Assembly: GCA_026027325.1 (NCBI GenBank) | Contig: JAMSLZ010000003.1 | Coordinates: 2,790,001 to 2,854,000, forward strand | Direction of reading: 5' to 3' | Source of the DNA: Actinomucor elegans | Lineage: Eukaryota; Mucoromycota; Mucoromycetes; Mucorales; Mucoraceae | Length of the DNA: 64,000 bases | Shown: in pieces, positions 34,101 to 47,430 of the stretch | Numbering within the stretch: position 1 is the stretch's first letter | Layout: every line of letters begins with the position of its first letter | Notes under the pieces: generated by a model | Database searches by the model: none | The model's input: only the letters and a program-made list of their open reading frames with translations | What the model was told of the DNA's origin: nothing | Position numbers and translations under genes: made by a program

Positions 34101-37100
34101 TCTAGTATATCTATTCTCATTCACTTCGTTGAGAGTCGTAAAGATCACTTTGAATAATGGCATGTATCCTATCTCTTCGCCGCATTTCTGTAAGCAACGA
34201 CATATCAGCTCCACCATTTCATTACATATTTCCGCATTATTAGAGTTAGACCCTAATGATGAAGGCGACATGGATGTATAAGAAGCGAGCCTTTTGAACC
34301 AATCCTTGTTTGTAGGAAAGCTTGTGGATGACGGAGACGAGGCGGTTGAATGAGTCGACTCTGCCACTGAATTACTAGACTGGTTCAGGGCCTGGTTATT
34401 GGTTTTAGACGTACTATGGGAATGAGCATCAGATCTATTACTGCTTTTTTGAGGGATTCTATCTGAATCAATGATTTCAAACAATACAAGCATAATGTTC
34501 CTTAGCAAGTAGAATTTACTACCCTTCTCGACTATGATTCATCGTTAGCATATGACTGGCAAGCACTCGTAGAAACATAAAACGTACCTTCAGTGGATGA
34601 GGACCAACTAAACAGCACATAGCAATGTTAGCAATGTCTGGTACAATATGCACATACGGTGACTTACCAGGAGAGCACATCATGTGATGAAAAGATCCTA
34701 TGCAGATTATTACAAAAGAAACTTTTGCCTACACCCGAAGGGCCTTGGACAACTAGAAAATGGTGGTTTGGAGCTTCATTCCAGTCATCTACAAACTTGG
34801 TGGCTGTTGCTATCTCTGATTTGTATCCTATGAAATCGTTGGATTTTTCAACGCTGAGCACCGAGATGCGCTTATCTCTTTCAGGTGGACCAAACCTAGA
34901 AATGCCAAATATCTGCACAGGCTTCACTTTGCCCTTGACAAAGTTATCTCCAAAGTCTTCAAATTCGCAAAGGCCACCAATTTGCTTTCGAGTAGAAGAA
35001 TCGCATACAACATTCTCGTTAGAGAACGGAAATTTCAGCATACGGACTGCTACGACGATAGCATCGCCTGCAATTCCAGGATCGCGCCGATAAGGGCTAT
35101 CACGAGGCATAACAGCAGTGAAAATGATGCCTGTAGACAATGAAATTGCAAATCCTCGAAAGCCGTGCTCCAAATAACTTTCACGTATATCTAAAGCACA
35201 TTTAGCTGCAAAAACAGCTTCACGCTCATGAGAGAGAGGCGGTAAACCAAACACGGATAATAAAGTGGCACCTAACTTTACAATTAGCATAAGCTGTTAG
35301 TAATAATTGTAGGGCTTTACCTTTATCATCAATTGCAAATTGTTGTAAGTTGCCCTCGTATTTGACCAAAGCTTGAAGTGCTAGTAAGACAGCCTTCTGC
35401 ACTTTAATCAAGCCATTTCTTTTTGCGACGTCTGTCTTTCCGAGACTTATAAACATGATAGTCACTTCTCGAAATTGAGCTGGTGGAATGCCAGCAACGC
35501 TATGTTGCATCCTATAGAGCGCGCTTCTACTGATATACTTGAAATAGTATCGATTCGATTCTACAGGCAGGTTCATGTGGCCTGTATTCCTTACTCGAGG
35601 AACCAATGGTTCAAATGTCATCTTGGAAGCGTTTGATCGAAGACCAGGCAGTGTCTTGAGAAAATCAGCATTGGTCTGGACCACCGCATTCGATTTTCTG
35701 CTTGCTGCTACGTTATATGGCCGTAGAGGCGATGTATGCAAGTTATTGGTTTTACGCACTGTATTATCTTCCAGGATATTTTTGATAATAAAAAAGCGGC
35801 GTCTTCTTTCAAACGTCAAATTCATACCTTGCCGCTGAACAATATCATAAGCTGAAGGAGATATACTCATTTCGCCCGCTTTTGCCAGAGAAAGGCCTTC
35901 ATCCAATGAATCAACAACGTCACCACCAATGGCGTATTCTAATCTGCCATGATATTCCATGAAAAATTCATCGAGTACTGTATTGAAATTAGTGGCATTT
36001 TCTACTGTAGATCTAACTTGTGGATATAGGCTTGGGTGCTGAAAATTGAAAGATTCATTGGGATCAAGGTCGCCTAGAATGATATTGGTAACGTTGCCGC
36101 AAGATAATGACATGTGCAGTTCCAAGTCAATGCAATTGTTCATATCTGCTCCAATCCCAGATTGTTCACTGCTATCACTGACACGTCGATCTTTGCCCTT
36201 TAAATGTGATTTTTTACTGTCTTTCTTTAGAAAAGCAGGCACCCAGCTTTCAAGAGTCAAAAAGTGTGTTTCTTCAAACGTAGTTGGTTTCATTTCCTGA
36301 GATGTACTGGATCCATTAGAGCTATTTTCGCCGTTACGGCTACTGGCATCCATCGCATCATATATTGTTGGTTTCTGGGGCTCTCTTCGATCTCCAGAAG
36401 GTGTTCTATGTTTCGATCTCTCTTCAGCTGTCAAATAGACTCTGTAATGTGATAGTCTAGCTAGTAGTTGCAATCCACACTCAACGCCGCGTCGAACTAG
36501 CAGGTTTCTCTGTCGTATAAATGCTTCATCGTCATCGTCATTATTCATTTCCTTTCTATCATCTGGGTTGATTGGTTGGAAGCAAACTAGCACTGCATCA
36601 CCTAAAAACTAGAAGACAATGAAATAGTTAGCTACTAGCATATCTATAATTAATTTGATGATGTACTTTTACTACATCACCACCATAGAATTCGATGATT
36701 TGAATACACTGTTATACGTGTCAGTAGATATGTTTCCGAAATTCATGTTGTGTTACCTCTCCCATGTACGCTCCGATTTCCATTGCAATTGCTTCAGCAC
36801 CAGAGTCACCTTTTTCTTGAGCCAAAGTTGTTAGCTAATGAATCAAGTAACTTTAATACGATATAAGCAATAAAATCCCTTGCTCTTTTCTTACCGCACT
36901 GAAACCTATACAAATATCAGACTTTTTTTTCTTTTTTTTTTCTCGGGTTAAATCTCGAAAACATACCAACAACATCGACCATAAGTACAACGCCAAACTG
37001 AGTATGACTATAGGGAACTCTAAATTTTTCATCATTCGCGTGTAAAGCTCGTACATACTAGTTAAATATTAAACTTTTTAGACAAATGAAACTGGGATTT

Positions 37101-37167
37101 TATCAAGATTTTCATGGCATACTTTGGCAATGAAAGGTGCAATGTTGAACATTGAAGCTTTGTCCAT
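31165..37167 (-). CDS. Soluble adenylyl cyclase-like protein (ADCY10 type)
   Basis: Fifteen exons (37167-37123, 37057-36967, 36905-36895, 36834-36757, 36708-36667, 36608-35321, 35271-34668, 34607-34588, 34531-33992, 33936-33689, 33629-33598, 33544-33373, 33319-31864, 31810-31566, 31503-31165) give 1736 residues; human ADCY10 has 1610. Cyclase domain 1 has both metal Asp blocks (LMVDVVGFSA at about 41; VKFLGDAVLV at about 93), then a long Ser/Asp-rich insertion. Cyclase domain 2 (about 440-610) has IDDKGATLLSVFGLP but no Asp in its TIMFISLG strand. A STAND-type NTPase follows, with P-loop GPSGVGKS (about 696) and Walker B LVIICDDVQWADSTS (about 905). A helical TPR-like region of about 700 residues comes last. 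No membrane segment is seen. It would make cAMP in the cytosol, possibly bicarbonate-regulated as in animals. Two exons are only 11 and 20 nt. Confidence 0.88.
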
Positions 37168-38374
37168 GTGTGAAAAAAAGTGTCTATTTAATATATATAG
37201 GTATATATACTTTTATCTTTCGAGATTTTCAACTTTTCAAAAGGTGTTTTATATATATATGAATAACAATAAAAGCAAGTACAAATGCCTTTTTTTTTTC
37301 AAATGACGGTTGCACAAAAACACGCTTAGTACACTCCAATGGCGGACGTTTAAATGCCTTTACAGTAAACAGTAGCAGTAAGGTGGAACAAGAGATGATT
37401 GATTCGCACGGTTTTGAATGTTTATTTTGATTGGTATAGTGTCAGTGGCACAACGGCCTCGAGCCATATATTATTAGTTACCATAGAAAATGAACTGACT
37501 ATAGTATACTGTGAAAAGCTAAGCTATTCTATTACATTGTGAACGGCGTTTCATACTGCCACAGTGGTGAGTGATACAAACTTTCTTTATTTCATTAGCC
37601 GATGACAATTGAAAATAAAGTCCTAATTTTTTCAAGTTCCTGATTCAACAATCCGCTAAGCTATAATATTGAAATCCGGGAAAAATGCAGAACAGAAAGT
37701 GTCCTTTTTGTTGATGTTTGTTAACAACTATACGCTGAAGAACGAAGGATATAATCAACTGCCAAACTTTGTGCTTTATACACTCTAGATCAAACGCTTT
37801 TCTTTCAATTCTCATAGCATTTATTCCATTGCAAAAAAAAAGTCTCATTATACAGTACATTTTGTCAATAGTATATAAATTCATCAGATTGGGTAATATT
37901 ATGGTTATTAAGTTTTTAATTAAACAGAAAAATTCTTTAGGGATGTACCATGTTATTATTGATTGGTAGTTTGTGACCGAATCTATAGAATTGCACGCAT
38001 TTCTCCTCATCTTTTGATTCTTGATCTCAAAGGCTTTTGCTATAACATAATTTCAATCAATAACAAAACTGCCATGGCCAAGCTAAGATGTCATAACATC
38101 TCGTACCCAGAAAGATATTTATTTTTATTATTATTTTAATAAATGTTCGATTTAATCAAATTGTATCAGTTTGACAGTCATCAGAGCTGGAACTTTGAAA
38201 TTCGGGAAAATATACAAATTCTTTCTAGAAGAATAGGCACTAAGATTTTTTTTTTTTTTTTTTTTTCAATTTGTAATTATGGTTTCATCGTCTTTTATAA
38301 TAAAGCTCTATTTTTTAGTGTAAAATTTAATTCGATAAAATTACCTCATCAAACTGGCTAGTTGCATTAGTCAC

Positions 38375-38452
38375 TACTGGTGATCTTGATCAATCTCTGT
38401 CCAATGTCCCATTTGATTAGTAGCTTATGTTCAGAATGAGTGATTACTCCGA
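38375..38452 (-). repeat. Dispersed short repeat, inverted copy
   Basis: Its reverse complement contains ctcattctgaacataagcta, ctaatcaaatg and gagattgatcaagatcac, matching the family order. Confidence 0.7.
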
Positions 38453-38630
38453 GTTAAGTCTTGTTAGACTGAATGCTTTGATTTCAGCAAGTACATTTGT
38501 TAATTTACAAGATTCATTAGCATATAGCCGCTTTTTCTTTAGCCGAGTTAAATCCTCCCCTGGTATGGTTGAAATGTTTTCTTGATAGCGTTCACAAATC
38601 AAAAACGAGACCTGACCAGTCTTCCTATCG

Positions 38631-38744
38631 TTCATCCGAGAATTCATGCTTAAACTAGTTACTCTCGGACGAAAACTATTTTTTTCGGGGGGTCAATGGC
38701 CTTTTCTCGGATGAAAAGTGTATCCACAGGAAAATATCCGAGAA
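38631..38744. repeat. Four-copy TCCGAGA motif cluster
   Basis: Four near-identical blocks lie within 114 nt: ttcatccgagaatt at 38631, actctcggacgaaaa at about 38661, ttttctcggatgaaaa at about 38702 and aaatatccgagaag at about 38731. They are arranged forward, reverse, reverse, forward. They could be inverted-repeat ends of a small transposon or a cluster of binding sites. Confidence 0.5.
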
Positions 38745-39114
38745 GTCGTTTCTTTTTCCCGGGGATGTTTCATTTCCTCGGCCAATCCTATAGTGAAGGA
38801 CACGTAATTCAGGATCACTTAAACAATAAGCTCTCAATCCACTTTAAGAACTACCCAAATCCATATGTCAATATTACCCCCCGAATTTAACCCTATTACG
38901 TTTTTGTCATAAAGAAGAACAGGAAAAGCGGTTGTCAAAAAATAGTTACCAGGGAGCGATTCCACTACTAGATACACAATCTCATACAATACAATAAAAC
39001 CACTCTAGTTATATATATGTATACACAAGGTTTATCAAACAATGATGTTATTTATTAAAAGGCTAAAAGGATGCAAAAGGGGGATTATTACGAATGAATG
39101 ATATGATGTTTGAT

Positions 39115-39497
39115 TTATGCTTTCTCCAAAGCCTTTTGAGCTTCAACGGCATCACCGTAAAGAATTTCGTATCTCTTCTTGGTATCTTCGTCTAAAGTTT
39201 GTGCTCTACCTCTACGTTCATAATGAACCATAAATCTATCGGATTTGTAAGCACCACCACCTAAACCAAAACACATGACAATGTAAAACTAGTTCCAAGT
39301 AAGTATCACTGAACTCCTTTACCTCAACTATCACTTACCTTGTTCACAGTTTGAGTCTTGCGATATCCTGGCACGAAAGCATATAATAAACCGGAAGCAA
39401 ATAGACCAACACCAGCCCATTGAGCGGCACCAATAGCGAAACCCTTCATGGCATAACGACCAGCGTTTTCTTGTTCAGCATTTGTTACAACTCTCAT
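39115..39497 (-). CDS. Small two-helix mitochondrial membrane protein, Rcf2 N-domain-like
   Basis: Two exons (39497-39339 and 39288-39115) give 110 residues. The start MRVVTNAEQENAGRYAMKG, the Gly/Ala-rich first membrane segment (FAIGAAQWAGVGLFASGLL), the VPGYRKTQTV turn and a second segment (FYIVMCFGLGGGAY) resemble the N-terminal domain of yeast Rcf2, which begins MKILTQDEIEAHRSHTLKG. Rcf2 is a HIG1-type factor linked to respiratory supercomplexes. The C-terminal 45 residues are charged and helical. The resemblance is modest, so the name is tentative. The codon usage and clean splice sites make it a real gene. Confidence 0.65.
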
Positions 39498-40107
39498 AAT
39501 GACTTTTTTTTTCTATATTATATACAGTAGAAGAAAGAACTCTGGAAATACGCAAGTACCGTTTGGTTTATATCTGATTAGAAATATCGGAATTTGAACT
39601 ATGCAGAAATCGTATCATTTAAATTGGTGGTGAATAAATCTTTTGCCGGGGAGAAAGTTAGCCATTGGAACTCTTAGGCTACTGAGAGCAGTGGATAAAT
39701 GTATAGAATATTCACCAATGAGATCTCGCTTACACATCTTTGGTTCTGATCTGAAACTGAGTGAACAAATCAACTAGTAGCAATCGGCTCTTACCTCTCT
39801 CTCTCTCTTCCCAACAGCAATCAGATACTATTGTTAATAAGAGATAATGAGCAGATGAATCCTTTGCGTATATATACTTAATGCCTGGGAATGCCTTAGG
39901 ATCACAAAGTACCAAACAAAGGTGCCTATTTGTGTTTTGACTCATATCTTTGTGGAGAAGGTTGGTGTACTCCGGCTTCTTCCATTCACTTATTAGTGTA
40001 AAACACAGTCAGTTATACCACTTGGTAGTGAATTCAACAGAAAAAAAAAGGTATAATATTCTTTATTATAATTATGGCTATATTATGTACAGAAAAAGGA
40101 GAGCCTT
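39498..40107. other. Spacer with a doubtful 71-codon ORF
   Basis: A minus-strand frame at 39945-39730 starts MSQNTNRHLCLVLCD but has no known relative in my reading. Otherwise this is promoter and 3' sequence. Confidence 0.3.
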
Positions 40108-42391
40108 CTAATGGTTATAATAGGGTGAAGGCTGAGGTCGATAGTTTTGGTGCGAAGGCATGCCCATAAATCCACCTGAATATCCAGGTTGCTGTGGTAC
40201 AGGGAATGCAATACCACTGTTATTATGAGGGGGATGATTATAATCATAGTGTTGATTATAACCATATGGAGGGAGATGATTATTAGTGTAAGGTGGAAAC
40301 TGATGGTATTGTGGCATTGGCATGTTACTAGTTTGGCTACTATGACTAGATTGAAGAGGAGGATAGTTTCCATGATTATGATGATGGGTGCCAGGCTGTG
40401 GATGATGATGATGATAGGTATTAGGATATAGTGAAGAAGCGGTAGGTTGACTCAAACTGGGAGTAGGCATGGAAAAACCGTGGTTATTATTCATAACAGG
40501 TGTCGTTGGTCTTGGTGGAAGGGCAGGAGGGATGTTTGGCGAAGTAGTGGCACTAGTAGCACCGGCTGCTACTGCAGCAGGTGCAACGGCTTCTTCATTT
40601 CTAACGATCCAGCGTACAGAATCTTGTCTACCAAGTCCAGTATGCACAGTGGATGTGCTACTTGTAGGATGCATAGTAGCTACGCTATCCTGTCTCTGCA
40701 TAGGTGGAGATGTAGGCGAAGGCCCAACAGGCGATACAATAGGTTGATAATCATTAAACATGTGTGATGGATTGATTTGAAGGTTGGGTCTAGTCAAAGG
40801 GGGAGAGGTAGAGGGCTTTGGCTGATGCTCAGGCGGAGGAGTAGGAACAACCGGCATAATAGGCGAAGTAGGCACACTTGTAGACGTGGGAGATTGAGAT
40901 TCTATTAAATCTGAGGCATACTCCATCCTGGGTATGGGTTCAGGTGTGTTTGGCTTGTTTATTGCTGGCTTTTGGATTGGAGAGGTTAAATATCCAGCAG
41001 TAGTTACCTCCGTTTCATCTAATCGTTTAAGTGGAGTAATATCATAAAGTGATGACGATGGAGTTTCCTGTTGAACCATCTGAGGAGGGCTTGTCTCTAA
41101 TACCAAATCCTTCATTGTTTCTGCTACTTGATCATATTCAGAGGAATGATTGGATACTATATCATCATTTTGATCCGCTTCAACCACTTCGTCTTTTTTA
41201 TCATCATCATCATCATCGTCATCAATATTAAATGCAAGTCTGGGGTAGGTACCAATAGTAAATGGAAAATTGAATATAACAATATCCCCTGCCGTCTCAG
41301 GGCGGAGCGGGTTCTCCTCGTTTAGGTTCACAGCCACGCGCAAGGTATACTCAATTTTGAAAGATGTACTGGATTTGTCCACGGTAGGACACAATTGGGA
41401 AGGTATGGCTAACCTCAGATCAAAGGTTTTTGTAAAGCTAGTTGGACCCGAAATTTCGATATTTGCAGTAACTTCACGAACTGGCTTAGGACCAAATAGT
41501 TCAGATCTAAAATCGGTGATACAGAGAACTATTAATAAACAGCTTCTTAATCTAGAGATGCTACGTTACTTGTTCTTTCCATAGTAAACTGATCTCAATA
41601 ATTGAATAGAGATTGCTTTATCTCTAACAAAGACTCCAATATGCTCAATCTTGATAGAGATAGGAACCACATCACCTACAGGGAAAATGAGTCATTTGTT
41701 TTGAATAAACATCAATGTTTACCTACCTATTACGGCTGCCCGTTTTCCTACAACTGTCGAAACCTTGACTTTTCGTGTCTCTCCAGTCAATAATAATTCC
41801 GTTTTAGACTTTTGCTCTCCAATGAAATCAGCATCTTCTACGTTGATCTTTTCAAGAATAGTCACTTCTGATGATGCAGTAGGACAAAATGATTCCAACG
41901 TTAAATACTTGTTATACGTAGCAACCAGTCGATAGCTCACTTTCAATAGTTTTGAAATCTATCTACAAAGTTAATCTTTGGATAAATCACATCAGTATGA
42001 GCTACCTCTAATGTGCTTGGTAAGCTATATTCCTTCTCTGTAGGAATAGTAATCAAAAATGGGAATCGATGGGTAAATGGCTCAAGGTAATATGACTTGT
42101 CACCATCTGGTGATTTAGCAATAATAACAGATTTGGTAAATAAGCTGATGTTTCTACCGCCAATATCAACATTTCCCTCTAAAGCCACCTTGATGTTGTT
42201 CGTCTTGGTGGCCTTCTTCAAGTCAAGAACTACTTCACCTGCAATTGTGCAAATATTTGTCAATAAAAAAATATAATAAAAACATTAGCTTAGCATTATT
42301 TACCTAGGATATCTTCCCCAGGTGAATAGTATCTTTCTTGTCTTAAAGTAATGTAGAATTCGTTTTCTTTGCTTTTAAACAAGTCTGCCAT
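40108..42391 (-). CDS. Alpha-arrestin (arrestin-related trafficking adaptor)
   Basis: Five exons (42391-42304, 42238-42006, 41958-41727, 41675-41570, 41506-40108) give 685 residues. Residues about 1-190 form an arrestin_N domain (FYITLRQERYYSPGEDILGEVVLDL, HRFPFLITIP, SYRLVATYNKY) and about 195-350 an arrestin_C domain (ISIKIEHIGVFVRDKAISIQLL, LRLAIPSQLCP). The second half is a disordered tail rich in Pro, Ser, Thr and His, with an Asp/Lys run near 375. In fungi such proteins recruit Rsp5-type ubiquitin ligase to plasma-membrane transporters. The tail has PPY sequences (FPPYT, LPPYG) but I see no canonical PPxY. The 42005-41959 intron hides in an apparently open frame; splicing it restores LPSTLE joined to the VSYRLVA strand. 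Confidence 0.88.
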
Positions 42392-42983
42392 AGTTTTGAA
42401 TTGTAAATAGAAAGTAGGAAGAAAGGAAATAAAAAGCGAGAACTTAAAAGCACGAAAACTCAATTTTTATTACACGTTACACTATCCGCTTCGCCACCGC
42501 AGTGTTGAGTAGCAGTAGCATATTAGTGACTCGCGTTTCAGTCAACTTGTACATATCATATTGCATAGGCAAAACTCTTAGACTTGGTTGAGTGGTAAAA
42601 TTCGAGTATAGATATCATTTATAACATTTTTTTACATGTATATAACCTATATCACTTACTAGTGTTTTTGATCTCGGGAATTAGGATTCTGACAAACGTT
42701 ATGAAGCTATTATAATTTCTGAAACTGATTCAATGCAATAGTGAGTTCCTCAATGCATTAGCTGACTAGTAGATAAATGCAGCCGTGCTTTTTACTACAA
42801 GATCACGTAAAACTGTGTCCTGAGATATCTCTTGGCTTTCATTCTTGCCATATCAACTTATTATTTAGCGAAGCCAGTTGTTGACCAATCATCACGCCTC
42901 TTTCCGGGACCTAAACCTACCGGGATAATCACTAGTTTAGACGGATGTCCCTTGACATTCTTTCTTCTAATAAACATTAAGCT
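42392..42983. other. Divergent promoter region of the arrestin and COQ10 genes
   Basis: About 590 nt between the two start codons. No other gene seen. Confidence 0.5.
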
Positions 42984-43654
42984 ATGACGAGCGTTCTTAG
43001 ATCACAGCGCCGGAGCTTCTTTACGATACCCAACTTACTCAGTTCGAAAAAGCAATATAAAGAAAGAAAGTTACTAAAGTGAGTACAGCAACTATAACAG
43101 ACCTGCCAAAAAAACTAAAACACTATTACATAAAAATAAGCTTCTCTCAGAACCAATTATACAATGTTGTATCCAACGTAGACGATTATTATCATTTCAT
43201 TCCGTTTTGCACACATTCTAAAGTGTATACCAACACACCAGCTGCAAATGGTACCAACATTATGACTGCAGAACTTGGTGTAGGCTTCAAATTGTTTCGA
43301 GAAAAGTACATGTCGAATGTAACTTGCCGTAAACCTGAATTGGTCAAGGTATTCAAAAAGAATGCAAGCTGTTTTTTTTTCTGGGATTAACTCGATATTG
43401 GACAGGCTGAAGCAGCAGATGCGACCCTTTTCCATGATATGGCCACTATTTGGAAATTTACTCCTAATCTCCCTCGAGATCAGTTAGCGAAAAGTATAGC
43501 AGCTGATCATCCCACTTGCTGGGTTGATTTTGAAATAACTTTTGATTTTGCTTCTCCTTTGCATGCTCAGGCTTCAAGCGTATTCTTTGATCAGGTATCG
43601 AAAATGACATTACAGGCTTTCATTGATCGATGTCATACTGTTTATAAGAAATAA
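42984..43654 (+). CDS. COQ10: Coenzyme Q-binding protein COQ10 (START domain)
   Basis: Three exons (42984-43078, 43141-43348, 43406-43654) give 183 residues. Exon 1 encodes a basic, hydroxylated mitochondrial presequence (MTSVLRSQRRSFFTIPNLL). The START fold follows, with VSNVDDYYHFIPFCTHSKV, GFKLFREKYMSNV, WVDFEITFDFASPLHAQASSVFFDQV and a C-terminal helix. COQ10 binds coenzyme Q in the inner membrane and is needed for respiration. The 62-nt first intron must be removed to join the presequence to the domain; reading through it puts a stop after KLLK. Exon 2 ends at GTCAAG before GTATTC. Confidence 0.92.
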
Positions 43655-46170
<2,516 letters not shown>

Positions 46171-46248
46171 AACTCTTTCATTACTATTATTATTCCACTA
46201 CTTCATTCTCAATAAAAATCATGTATAAAAAAATAATGTTTATTACTT

Positions 46249-47430
46249 TTAGTTTCGAATATAAAAGACTGCAAAAATGAAAATAAGTGCAATGGTAAAT
46301 GAGTCTATTCGTTGAATAGTGAGATGACTATCATTGGAGAATACACCTATGTGTCCGATGCCACCTAGATCTTCCCGTTGGTTGGTCAAGCTAGGTGTAT
46401 AGAGGGGCTCATTCGTTGTTGAAACCGAGGCAATAGGCAATGGAACACCGGTAGGTGGGCTTGATCCTGAAGACGAAGGAGCTGTTGGAGTTAAATCAGC
46501 ATAGCCTGGCGGATGATGAGGAGATCCTGGTGGATGTGGTGGTGGCCCTGGTGGATGTTTAGGAGGCCCTGGTGGAGGTCCTGGTGGAGGCCCTGGTGGA
46601 GGTCCTGGTGGAGGTCCTGGTGGAGGCCCTGGTGGAGGTCCTGGTGGAGGTCCTGGTGGAGGTCCTGGTGGAGGTCCTGGTGGAGGCCCTGGTGGAGGAT
46701 GAGGAGGTCCTGGTGGAGGCCCTGGTGGAGGATGAGGAGGTCCTGGTGGAGGATGAGGAGGTCCTGGTGGAGGATGAGGAGGTCCTGGTGGAGGATGAGG
46801 AGGCCCTGGTGGAGGATGAGGAGGCCCTGGTGGATGTAATGGGGGTCCTGGTGGAGGCCCTGGTGGTCCTGGTGGACCCGGTGGACCTGGTGGAGCTTGT
46901 GCTGCAGCTGGAGCTAATGTTGGCTGAACATTAGCGTTCCTAATTCTTTCCTTGGGTTTTTTTTTGCGTTTGACTGCTTGAAAATCCGAAGGGATCTCTT
47001 GCTCTAGGTTCGACCAGCTTGATTCTGCTTCCGCTGATTCATCCAAATGTAATTGTCCTTGTATGATCTTGGTTGCTTCTTCGACTCGCTGCACATCTTC
47101 TTCAACACCCCACTCAGGCTCCTCCAATTCATCAGGAAATGTGCGTAGCTTTGTATCTAAACCATCATCAGTTTCAACAATATCGACCCATTCATTATCT
47201 GTTTCTAGCTGTCGATGATGATCTTGTTCTCGTGCATATTTTTCGTAGGCTGCATCAATTTGATTTTGCTGTCGATGGATTTCCTTTTGTTCTTGCTGTT
47301 TTACACGTTCGATGCCTTCTTCATACGCCTCAAAGGCAGGTGAGAGTTCTCCATTAAATTCGACCCAAGTTTCATCCAAGTATTCGTTATCCATTCTGAT
47401 GGGTAAGTGGAAACAAAATCCTGAGACCAT
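46249..47430 (-). CDS. Collagen-like PPG-repeat protein with C-terminal membrane anchor
   Basis: A single exon encodes 393 residues (381 if translation starts at the second Met, 47394, which begins MDNEYLDETW). The N-terminal half is hydrophilic and acidic with a helical QQEQKEIHRQQNQ segment, and has no signal peptide. Residues about 180-310 are almost wholly Pro and Gly, built from PPGPP and PPGPPHP units. A Ser/Thr/Pro stretch follows. The last 20 residues include SFTIALIFIFAVFYIRN, a hydrophobic tail that could anchor the protein post-translationally. PPG runs recall collagen triplets but are not strictly Gly-X-Y throughout. Family unknown. The repeat is encoded by a short-unit minisatellite, so length polymorphism is likely. 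Confidence 0.75.
   Translation of the reverse strand: MVSGFCFHLPIRMDNEYLDETWVEFNGELSPAFEAYEEGIERVKQQEQKEIHRQQNQIDAAYEKYAREQDHHRQLETDNEWVDIVETDDGLDTKLRTFPDELEEPEWGVEEDVQRVEEATKIIQGQLHLDESAEAESSWSNLEQEIPSDFQAVKRKKKPKERIRNANVQPTLAPAAAQAPPGPPGPPGPPGPPPGPPLHPPGPPHPPPGPPHPPPGPPHPPPGPPHPPPGPPHPPPGPPPGPPHPPPGPPPGPPPGPPPGPPPGPPPGPPPGPPPGPPPGPPPGPPPGPPKHPPGPPPHPPGSPHHPPGYADLTPTAPSSSGSSPPTGVPLPIASVSTTNEPLYTPSLTNQREDLGGIGHIGVFSNDSHLTIQRIDSFTIALIFIFAVFYIRN
46515..46885. repeat. Minisatellite coding for the PPG tract
   Basis: Tandem 12- and 18-nt units of the type ggtggaggccct, some with an inserted gatgaggag, run almost without interruption. The minus strand gives the Pro/Gly tract. The plus-strand Trp- or Val/Glu-rich frames are shadows. 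Confidence 0.9.

Larger units (their letters stand above)
37168..39114. other. AT-rich spacer
   Basis: The cyclase promoter region has TATA-like runs at about 37190-37215 and 37246-37260. It also holds a 20-nt T run near 38247-38266, an inverted copy of the dispersed repeat (38375-38452) and a cluster of TCCGAGA motifs (38631-38744). A 121-codon minus-strand frame at 37645-38010 is not recognisable. No gene is supported. Confidence 0.4.

Noticed and set aside
40189..40767. Plus-strand ORFs rich in Met, Trp and Arg opposite the arrestin tail
   Set aside because: Antisense of a His/Pro/Asn-rich disordered region; the arrestin reading frame is contiguous with its domains.
46513..46934. Plus-strand frames rich in Trp-Arg or Val-Glu over the PPG tract
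   Set aside because: They are repeat shadows; the minus frame has a full-length protein with non-repetitive flanks.
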